Positions 9,277-21,200 of a DNA stretch of 36,331 nucleotides are shown piece after piece. A program made the position numbers and the translations under genes. The DNA lies in assembly GCF_000003815.2 (NCBI RefSeq), contig NC_049985.1:5377214-5413544 (forward strand), read 5' to 3'. This stretch comes from Branchiostoma floridae (Eukaryota; Chordata; Leptocardii; Amphioxiformes; Branchiostomatidae). Position 1 is the stretch's first letter. Every line of letters starts with the position of its first letter. The notes below the pieces were generated by a model. It searched no databases. It saw only the letters and a list, made by a program, of their open reading frames with translations, and was not told the DNA's origin.

Positions 9277-12200
9277 CTGGAATTGGGAAAATGTCATCGA
9301 TTCAGCTGAAGTCAGTAGAGAAGTTCACACTTGTGCGGACTACAAATACCTTGTGTCATGGGGTGATAACATAATTTCTGCAGACGTTTGAATGCGCTCT
9401 AAGAAACTGACTTCCTGTTAATGTGGACAGGTCCAAATGCATCAAACTCATTCCAATGCAGAAATGATGTTATCAGCCTGTCAGGCATGAAGCTCTTTAA
9501 TTTGCAGCACTCTAAGAAACAACAAAACCAGACAATTCCTATACTTCTGTGGATATTGAAATTAAGAATGTTGCTCGTCTGAAGCTTTGCAATACTGCTG
9601 CGTGCTGCTTGCACTACATTGCAATTGTTGTTGGATATTCTAACTTACCTCTGAAACTCAGATTTGATGGATAACATTGCCTCCATGTCTTCAGTCTTCC
9701 TCTCCAACATCTTAATCTTGTCCTTCAAGTCTGGGATTTCAGATACCTGTGGTATAAACAACAAGAATTGTTGATGTATATATCTCTTACTCCATTCATC
9801 AACACGTTCATCTTCAAGGTGGTTCAGTGCACACGGTTTTCCTTGGAGACTGACTTAAGGCAACACAATATGACTTACATTCATAGGCAACTTAACAATA
9901 GGATGACTAACTCAAAACAATAATTTTGCTTTTAAATCTAAAAAAAAAAGTCAAGAGTTGTGTGGGCATTATTAACTTTTTTTCAGTCTAAGTCAATCAT
10001 TGTTAACCATCAGCCCACTGCTAACCAGTTTCTAGTCCTGCTCAGGTCCATCCCTTCCACCCACCTGTTTATCCAGCTCCATGTTGCGTTTCCTGAGGTC
10101 GTGGACCTCCTGACTCTTGATGTCCAGTACGGCCTTCAGACTGTCCACCTCGGCGGGAAGGTGTTTGTACGGCGTGATGGCGGCCTGGACACGCATGTCT
10201 GTGTCCTTGTTCAGCGCCTCCTCAAACATCTGCGCCTTGTCCTTCTGGCGCTGGTACTGGAAGTTCAGGGTTTCTATTTGGTCCTGTTAGAAGAGAAACA
10301 TTGCCGTTACTTTAAGTCTTAACATATTTGCAATTATTTTGCAGGGGCCGTTTCACAGAGAAATTATGGCAATGTGAATAATTTTCCACTGCATAATCTT
10401 ACTGTAAAACAAAATTGTGGCATCGTGTAGCAAAACTGTAGGGTATTATACCTCTAAGCCCAGAGGGCCTGCATTTTGAGAACCATGATATACTCCATGG
10501 TTATGCGCATGGGAAAGGCATTACGCTCTATTAGCTCACTTGGCCATACATTCTAGCAGAGATACACAGAGATACTCTTGCATTAACATTTCCATAATTG
10601 CTCACAAGGAGAAATGCCAGGATCTGTTCTTCCTGCCATGATTCTAAATTTCACCCATGTAATTTACAGCCAAAGCAGGATACAATTATGATCAAGAGGT
10701 GGCAACGTTTCACCAGGAAGAAAAAGCAGTTGTGCTTCCTTACCTCAAGAGAAAGTCTTGTCTTCTCAAAGTTTGTTGTCAGGCTACCTATTTGTTCCTG
10801 ATGCTGCCTTTTTAATTCTGTAGATAAGAAAGGAAAAAAAAGTCTTGTTAGTTTTGTTGATTTGTACTAGTATCAGTTTTGCCTTTTCTATTATGTTCAC
10901 CCAAAGCTTTCAGAAACCACCCTTACAACAATGGTACATTCCAGAGATGTCATGACCAATATCTGTACAATGTTGCCCAATTCCCCCAGTAACCATGTTA
11001 TAACCATGTTATACTACACAGCCTGGCAGGCCACCAAAGACCTTCAGGTTTTCTAGTATGTGTCTGCACTCCATCATTCATCCGTTTATAACCTTATCTG
11101 TTTAGGGGGTCTTCATGATAGTATGTGACAGTGGAGGTGGGTGGATGCTAACTGTCACACTGTAAATGCAGAAATGTTCACGGTGGATTAATGTTCGCAG
11201 TTTTCGCGGTGATCACTTCACCGTGAACTTAAAACCACAGCGAACATTTTTCTATTATGGTATTAGACTGCAGTCTATGGTGTTACTGCGAACTTAAATC
11301 CACCACGGAAAGTTTTTTTTCCAGCTACCGCGAAATTAAATCCCCGCAAACTTAAATGCATTTATAGTGTTACAGACTACACTTAGATGTAATTGCTGAA
11401 CTATTCATTTCTCAGGAGCCCTATTCATTGGCACATTTATCAAAGGAAAGTCATTCTGCTGTGAGAATCAAACTTTAAGCATGTGTCTGACACTAAAAAT
11501 TGTCACTGCTTAACTGACACTTTGGGACATTAGTGTTTAAGATGGCAAGATGGAATAATGAAGATTGAAACAAACTGTACAGACACCTGAGTGAGGGCTG
11601 TTTATTAAATCCCAATGCTTTAAATTGGTCGTTTTGTAAACAAATATTTGACTTTAGGCCTGATCACCATGGGCTTTATACTACATGTATGTTTTAAGGA
11701 ACACATCAATAAGTACAAAACAATGCCATAGGTGCAAATTCTGGAAAACAATTTTGTCACCACATTTACTAATACGATTGGTTCAAGAAATGGAAACTTG
11801 GTTGTTCTGGGGGGATATCCTTCTTTTCCAGTCACAGTCAGTTGCTTCCAAATTAGAGCTTGAGGATGCGCAGACTTGATTTGAGTCTTGAAACAAATTG
11901 GGGGTGTGCCCCCCCCCCATAAATCATCAAGTATACAAAGACAGACCATTCTAGAGGCTGGGGGTGTGACAAATGACGTGACATTGTACAAGTTCTATAT
12001 GATATATCTGCTATGCTTGTAGTGCCTCTAGGGTGTGAGTTTCATACAAAATGTATGTATTTATACCTCCAATCTACTGTGCCTCTTGGTTGTGAGTTAC
12101 AGTGATATGTACCGGGTACATATACCTTCTAACTTTTGTGCCTCTAGTTGTACCTCTAGGTTTGATGTGTTCAAATACTGGTTCTTTCCTAGAAATATCA

Positions 12201-15200
12201 CTGAGTGGAATTTGTTGCCATCAAGTGTATTCTCACTCTAGATAGCTTCAATTTACTTGCCAATGGGTTTAATCCCATCAAGTGCATTCTCACTAGATAG
12301 CTCCAAACAACATTTACAGTCAGATGTGCAAAGATTAGGTATGACAAGCCCTTCAATGTAATATAACCAGCTGCTGCTACATGTATACAACATGCCTGCG
12401 AATCCGGTGTGTTATGCCGAAGGGCGGTTATACCGGCTATATCAATACAGATCCAGAATGTGATAATGTATGTACCTTCTATCTCCTGAGCCTGTAGTGC
12501 CTCTAGCTTGTGGATCTCCTCTGCATGTTTCTGTTCCAGTTCTCGGGTGGCAGCCTGGTGGGCCTCACAGATCTCAAGAAGCTGCAACAAAGGAGAAAAT
12601 TTTGACGATCAGTGTGCCAGTATCAGATATTTCTTGTAATATGATGAGTACTTTATTGATGAGTCTTTCTGATGAGTACTTTATTGCGAAACTCTTAAAT
12701 TATCTTTTATGGCAAGTTTAGTTGGGTTTAATAGCTATTGTACTGCATTACATGACATTATGATTTACGTCTTTGTCTTGTGTTTATTTTCCACATAGTA
12801 TATGGGCAAACCAATACAGTGCAAAAATTGATTGGAATAAGCAAACAACTCAAAGGACAAACACATTTCAATTTGCATCTAATCTGTAGGTAGTTAATTA
12901 TGTCTGCAAGCTTAACTGTCTGCAGAAAGCTTAATTAGTGTGAATCATTAAAAACACATGAAAAACATTCAAATAACATTTTGAGCACAATTCCTTTGGG
13001 ATCATCTTTAAAACATGATTACAATGTACAGCATAAACAAAAACTACAAAGATAATAGTCAACTATGAGAAGAGCATGCATGTGCACATCATAACTGTTG
13101 CAACATTGTGCTGTTCTGTGTTGTTTTAAAGCAGAAAATAAATTCAAAATTTTTGGAAGGCACCACAAAGAATTACTGTTGTCTACATACAGACAGTGAC
13201 AGACTGGAAAACACAGCCAAGCCTGCATGCTGTTATGACTGATACCTTGACACTTCTGAATCTTGGCATCCTCCCAAACCTTATTATTGACACCAGCAGG
13301 GCCGCACACCCAATATGGGCTGCCATGATCGATAATCCTTGCATATAATGCTTCAAACTTACGCCACCCTATATCCGTTCAAGATATTATTTCTTTTATA
13401 ATCTCTATTCCATGTCTAGGGTAACTTTGATATAACGTATGTGTTATTTTTTTCTGTTATAAACCTGTTATCCTTGTATCTATTTTCCACTCTTTGAGTT
13501 GATGAATTTTTATGCATTTTACCTCACAAACCCATGGACCATACCATTGAATTGATATTACAAGGAAAGCGTGTTTTCCTTGTAATATCAATTCAATGCA
13601 TAAGGCAACTTTGATATAATGATATAATGATATAATGTATGTTTTATTATTTTTTGGGAAAACTGTAATCCTTGTATCTATTGTCCACACTTTGAGTTGA
13701 TGAATTTCCATACATTTTACCTCACAAATCCATGGACCATACCATTGAATTGATATTACAAGGAAAACAAGCAAATTCAAGACATTTGCGTGTTTTCCTT
13801 GCAATATCAATTCAATGCATACAGCAACTTTGATGTAATGATATAACATGTTTTTTTTTGTTTGGAAAACTGTTATCCTTGTATCTATTTTCTACTCTTT
13901 GGGTTGATGAATTTCCATGCGTTTTTATTCACAAACCCACAGACCGTGCCCCGTACCACCCATCAAGGCAGTTATGCCTGTATTACTGTCAAACATTTCA
14001 CCATGCCACGGCAGGAGGTCACAATTGGGCAAAAATTGGATATTGATCCAAGTTTTATCCTTCCATCAACTGCTTCTATGCAATAAGCCTACATGTATGT
14101 ACCTTCAACATCAGACCAAGCATTGAAAAATTCACTTAGTAATACATACAGTACTAGTCATATACCCTTAATTTATTCAATTGCCACAAGCACTGGAGTT
14201 AACAAACACTTAAGAACAGGCAAAACATTCTCAGTGTCTTTGTAACATTTGTTCACAAGTTTTCATTAAAGATATTAATTACAAACCCCTGGTATGGAGT
14301 TCTTTAGGATCAATTGGCAGAGAATACTTAAATATTCCATCCACCTTACAAACAGACTACTAGTACATGTATTAGCATTAGACAGACCTGAATATGTCAT
14401 GTATGGATGTCTTGACCATCTATCTTTTTCAAAGAACATACAAAAATCTATTATACATGAAATATGCACAGTATAAAGCTACCTTTCTTTCAAATTATTC
14501 AGCTGCTATGAAATCTGGTCGATAGTTATTCTTAAATCAAAATTCTATTCTGTAGACGATGCCACAGATACAGGCAGTTAGAATCATGACACGCACAAGG
14601 AAAAATTCATAGGAAAGCGATGTATATTTGATGAGGAGGGCCGTTATGTAGGTATGACCTTTCCCAGGCCTTGTCTGGCAATACCCTTCACAGTTCGCGC
14701 TGCCGCATCACCCCTCAAGTGTATGTGTCAACACACAACCTTTCTGTGCATGTTTAACACAGGCTGGTGAGAGGTATAAAGTATTCATACAGTTTTCACA
14801 CATCGCTGCCAAAAGTTTGATTCCCAGATGGTTACGATCAGTTGAATAGAGGAATACATTTAGGAGCCAAAATGCCACATCATTATCATTAGATAACAGA
14901 CTATGGCTGAAAACTTTTCAAAGACTGAAAGAGCAGACATGTCCCTAGTGGTCATAATTGTATCGCATCTTAGAATAAGTAAGTCCTTCTTCTGCGTGAA
15001 TTCTCTGCTTCTGGCAGTACTTTCAAAGATGCTATATCAGGGATTGTTCATCAGTAACTGTTATCTCTCTAAGACAGTTCCTTGCTTCTGAAACTGTTCA
15101 ACTCAAGTCTCTACCCATTGGCAGTTTGCTACCAACTTGCCTACTGGCCTCCTAGATGTAGGAAATCACATCAAAAAGGTTTTGGAGCCCATTATAAGCT

Positions 15201-18200
15201 CTTGAAGACTGTTGGCGGGCAGTAATTGAAAACCCTGAGCAGTTGGCCGATCCCGAAAAGCATGAAGCCTCCCAACAGGCATGAAATTCATTTGGTGAGG
15301 TAAGTCTGCTTAGGGGAGTCTTACAGATAATGCAGGTTGAAAGCATATTGTACAGCTTCAGGATAGAAGGAAAGTAAGGTTGGCAACTGCAGGGGAGCCT
15401 CAGGGAAGAAGGGCCTGACGCTGATCTGGAAAAGCAACCATTAGGGCATATTGCTGTGTGAAAGGACTAAGAATACAGTATAGCCCAACCACAATCATAA
15501 CCCCCTCCAAACTACACACTACAGCAAGTTGGATCTACTATTCAGGATCATGACTATCCAGGTTATCCCCAGGGCTACTGTATTGGTTCTTAATGCTTTA
15601 GGGATATTCGAAGGGATGGTATGCAAAAGTTATACTTATTCCAAGAGGCTTAATACAAGAAAAAAAAAAATGAAGCTGGTAGGACTGATATACTCCCACA
15701 CAGTCAACAGTCCTTTCTGGTAGTTGCCACCATCCACTAGTACACTATCTCTTTTAGTCACATGTAATATATCAAGCTGTGTACCTAAATACCCGTACCT
15801 GTACCGTACCTAAAAAATTGTTTAGGTACAGGTCCGGACCTAAACATCTGTGTACCTGTACCTGTACCTAAACAAACTAAATCACTATTAAACACTACTT
15901 TTTAAGACTGCTGGACAAGTAAATTCCGAATCAACAATGACAATGGTAATAATCTTGCAATTGAAACTTAAGAAAACTTGCAAAGAAATTGTTTTGAGAT
16001 TCAAATATGTAATTCCCCATACAAAGATGACAATTTATCACTAGAAAAGACAGTTAGCTACATGCTTAACTTATATTAACACGTATATTTGGTTAAACTT
16101 TTTTAGGTACAGGTGCAGGTCCGGACCTGTACCTAAACCTGTGTACCTGTACCTGTACCTGTACCTGAAATTTGTTTAGGTACACAGCCCTAGTCTCTTG
16201 CTCTTACTGTTTAGCTACACTTCAGAATACAAAAAAGTCTGGAAAAGTTTCAACCTTTGTCCATGGTGCTGAAAACCCTGTAGCTGTTACCAAGACCTTA
16301 TTACGATTAAAAATGATGTTTATTTGTTTTTGTAAATTTCAAACCATAACATTGGAATGAAAATATGAGATTTCAGATGCTATTCGTATATGACATACAT
16401 ATTCACGTCATATGTAATGCTTAATAAAATAATTTGTGATGAAGATTGAAAATACAATGGTCATTTTGTCCTATCATTCAAATAACTTAGTTTGTAGTGT
16501 TATCTCTAGTAAGCTATGTCTAATTTTTCCTGATGCCATTGCATCCATGGACAAAACCTTAATTACATCTTGATATTCTTATCAAAGTTGTAGTCTGAGC
16601 CAGTTATGAAATCTGCACATGCATGGTAGTATAGGTAAAATTGGAGCACCACAGTCTACCTGCACCAAAGAGTTTCAAGCCCTGTCAACGAATTCCAAGC
16701 AGAACCAACATGCGCACAGTTCTTGTCTGTAACACAGTGTTAAACCCTCAATTGTCACCTGCTAATACATCCTTGCAAAATTATTATCATTTTGCACCTA
16801 CATGTATCTGATTGTACTGGGTGACTTCCTCTGGGAAAACCCTGTTCTGAATTAAACATACCCAAGTCAATTTTACACACCCTGGGACAAGGTCAAAGGA
16901 ATTCAATAGAAATCAATAACTCATGGATCCAGTTGTCCTGGATTGAAGTACATTCCTACAAGCCCTCCAACAGAAGCTGAGATTCCCCACTGAACATCCA
17001 GCCATACGGATTTGATTATATGTATGACATGCTCTGGGCACCACAAAATTGATGGAAGCATGAAACAAAGTTGTTTTTACAAACATTTTGGCTTCATCAT
17101 GAAAGTGGTAAGGAAGGTTACGCAAAAGATTGAACAACAAAACATGGCATGCCAAGCAATAATTTCTTTTTTCCTTACTTTAATTCTTTAATCTTAAATT
17201 TCAGAAGACTTTACTCATAAATATTCATTTCCCAATTTTTTTGCAATCTATGGCACATATTTGCTGAATTTGTAGCTTTTTTGTATGACTTACAGTGTGG
17301 TCGCAACCTTTTTTGGCAGACGTAATCCATGTAATCAAGTCAGTGAAGGACCTTCTGAAGAATCTAAAGTAATGCAGTTTCTGCTAATGAAAGTCCTACA
17401 TATCTATCTGACCCAAGTCAGCTAATAGGCTTAATGCCACACATTACAATTACATTGGCTTCAAAGAGTTGTGCAATCTCAGTCGATAGTAGATGTGATA
17501 GTAGATCGACCATGTAGCTTGGAGCTGCAAAGATAGTATAAAATGTCCATCTATAACTGTGTTAGCTATAAAACTTTTGTGGAGACCTTCTTGAAACACC
17601 TGTATTACCAACCATAAATATTGTGGCTACACCTAAATCTCTAACACTACATACATGCAATGCAGTCAACACTGCCCAAGAAAACCACTCAAGGGACCAA
17701 TAAAAACATCTGGTCAATGTGGACAGGTACATGTAGTTACAGTAGACAGGAATTCTTAATGCTTGTATTAATGGGGAAAATCATCTAACTGACTTATAAA
17801 AAGTGGTCACTTTTTATGTAAACATGGTCACTTGTACAGTTTTGACTGAATGTAAAAAATATTACACAAGATTTGGAATTAAAAAATGCATCTAGTAACC
17901 CAGGTAAGATAAAAATACTGCCACGATCGATTCCCAAAGCTAAATCCCCTTCTCCCTTCAGCGTCACAAATACATATTTATGAAGCGCTGATCAATTTTT
18001 GGTGGGTGCGAATAGCCTGTATCTTGACAAGACTCTGAGCCACGTAATGACCTAACAATGCCGTGATGTCATAAAGAGATCAGTCCGGTGGGCCTGCAGG
18101 ATACTGATACATGGAAGGGGAAATCTGTTTTAACATGATGCAATCTCAGCATCTGGATCTATTATCCTTTGGAAAGCAACAATTTAGGACAGAATTTCGT

Positions 18201-21200
18201 CATCACATACATTTGTCACGAAGACTGTGTACTACTATAAATGCATTTTGAGATTGAATTCTTGGGAATTCAGTGACAATAATTATGCATGTCTGTAATT
18301 GTAGGTGGAGGATTTGGAGAATTATCCCTGGTTACATGTATGTTCAGTCAATAATATGTCGCAATCTCCACCAGAGCTAGAGATGTCTGATTCATGGAGT
18401 TCTATGGGTGCAGGTTTTGACAAAGTGACTCAAAACAACCACTTTTAGCAGTACTTTTCAATTGAACAATTTCACAATTTTTTTAGAAAGCCAATATCAT
18501 AACACAGTGAAAATTTCTGAATTCGAATGAAGTTGACAATCCTTTTATCAATTACCGGTACTGCATGTCTTTGATCATAAAATGATGTCATCAAGCAAAT
18601 ATTCTCCAATTTCAGGTGGCAAAAAATCCCAACTCTACTAGAATCCCTAATGAAATATGCTTTTCTGTATAGATAAACTAAACTTGTGCTCAAATATGAC
18701 ATGGGTGTGAAATTTACAATATGGTGGATTCTGTTCTAATTTCCAAAGGCAACTTTACCCCCCACTTCTACCCCCATTAATCTCTGACAACCTCTACATA
18801 CACATGTATAATATAGTGTATCGCATTAAAATTTCATAAGAATTAAGATGTATTCACAAAGCTTACAAAATTCTAGTGATATAACCTTCCCATCAATTAG
18901 GGTGCATAAATCTGCATGGATTACAGCAAAATTCAGGAGGGGGAAATGACAACCATGATAATGTACATGTATCCCTTTTGGCTAATTAACAACAAGCAAT
19001 TTGATGTGCTTATCTCATAACAGGACCTCTTCTGTCAAGGATGATTCAAGTTGTGAGATAAAGACTTTTACCTTGACCCTTTATTGGGGACGTACAGATA
19101 GGATTCCATAAAGTATTGATTTTTGAGACTAAAAGGTACATTTTGGCTGGTGTCAATTGTTTGAATATAAAACTGCTAACTGCCACAGAAAAAATGGAAG
19201 AGAAAAGACAGGAAAGTCTTTTTTTGTTTCCACATAGCAACAGCTGTTGTTACCTGCCTCGAATGACATATAAATTCACAAGCACTTGAGTTAATCATTT
19301 TCCAATATTCTGTGACCTTTTCCTTCCAGACCTTTGCAACAAGCTTGTCCCCATGGATCAGAAAGCCGACATGAAAAAACAAAGTAGATTTGTGAATTTT
19401 GTCTTATTTGCCCTTCTTGCAACACTGTTCCCCAATGATGCCCAAGAGATGTTTTTTCTGCAAATCGCCTGAGGCAAAAAGGTTTCCAGCGATGTGCCAT
19501 GTCCCACTTTAGGGTTTGGAATGCATTATTCTATCATAGCCAATTCCAAAGGGTAGGAAAAAAAAGGGGAGTGCGACTCTACCTCCTCCTCGTGCTTCCG
19601 AATGACATATTCCACAATTGTTATTTCTGGTCACACTAATTAAACTCTTCCTGCCAAATGTTGTTATCTTTACATAAAAGCCACGCTTTTGGCAAACACA
19701 GTTAAAAACACTCCATTGGGATGTATTATTCTATCACAGCCAATTCCAAGGGTAGAAAAAAAGGGGAGTGTGACTGTACCTCCTCTTCATGCTTCCGAAT
19801 GACATATTCCACAATTGAACCTTGCCGCCGAGGACTTCTCGTGCTCATCAATCCCTGCCAGCTCGCCGGAGGTAGGCTAAATTTCCGCCGCCCGAAGAAT
19901 GGCTACAAAACTACCGGCGTTTTCCGCTCGCTGAATGGGTCTCCGCAGGCATACATACATACATACATCCCTCTTATTCCCCCTTTAACGGGTGCGGAAG
20001 AGGAGCCGGTGATTGGTAGATTTGAATTAGCAATGGGGAGACACGGTTGGTCGGAAGGGTCGGTTGCTAAAACCCCCATCAAAGGGCCAGGTGCCTCAGC
20101 TATGATGGAGAAATCACGAGCCATGCATTAGCCCTACACTGATGAACACATCCTATTATAACCCTGCCCCTCTGGTGCCTTGCTGCGAGCTGGGGGCCTT
20201 TCACACATTGGCAGCTTCCCCTGCATAATAGCAATGTTCTGGCCAGCATTACCATGTACTTAACTGATGCAGTAGGATAGAGAGGTTTTTTTACATGTGT
20301 CAAGGACAGTGACCCCAATATCCTTAACCTTCTAGCCTATCAGGGAATGGGCCTACACTATCACCATCATCAACAGTCGCTAACTTTATTACGCAGCTAT
20401 TAATAAAGAATTCATGTGTCACAATGAATATCTTCACCGTCAGATACTCATTAAAGATTCAATCAGCCTCTGCAGCCAGCAATGCTTCGCATCAGGCAGA
20501 CCCAAATCGGCACTTATGAATTTGTTGTCCAAGTATATTGGAGATTTGGGATGAGAGTTTCCTTTTTCAGATGGGGAACATTCAATTTGATATCAAGCAG
20601 TCACCGAGCTTGAGTTTCTCATTAATGGTAATACTGCTATTGAGAGTTGATCCGTGACGCTTGTTTTGAATTGTCTCACAGCAGGCACTGTCATTAATAC
20701 CAGCATTAATTTCCACAGTGTCACGAGGCCGTGGTAGTCTTAATATATACAAAACATGGCTCTGGCTTCATGCAGACTTTTTTTCTCTACAATTACCTTG
20801 TTCTTTTTCTGGTCACAATAATCAAACTCTTTCTGCCAAATGTTGTTATCTCTACAAAATGCAACGTTTTTGGCAAACGCAGTTAAAAACACTCCACAAA
20901 TTGCCCATTATATCTCTAAATTTACAGTTAAGGTATATCGATTTTGGGGCGAGTTGATCTCCTGCGCTCACCGATGGACAGCTCATTATTTTCGGCAATA
21001 CAGCCGTGACTTTTGTCATCCATATTTACAAGATCTGGTCCACTGAAGTGGTGGTGTTGGAGTAACATCTAGTATACAGATGGCAGGTTTTGGGACGTTG
21101 ACAGTGTTGCCTGCTAAAGTCATAACAGACTGCTACATAATAGTCACAGACCAATAATCCAGTGGTATTATTGGGGGCATGTCATTAGAGTATTCTGATC

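Noticed and set aside
9960-10322. 120-codon plus-strand frame
   Set aside because: Antisense shadow of MTUS exon 8, whose minus-strand reading is strongly conserved.
11620-11991. 123-codon minus-strand frame
   Set aside because: Intronic, spans a run of nine Cs, and has no usable phase with neighbouring MTUS exons or recognisable motif.
19903-20124. 73-codon minus-strand frame upstream of the CpG patch
   Set aside because: It runs into the CATA microsatellite and encodes a low-information peptide; more likely upstream regulatory sequence.
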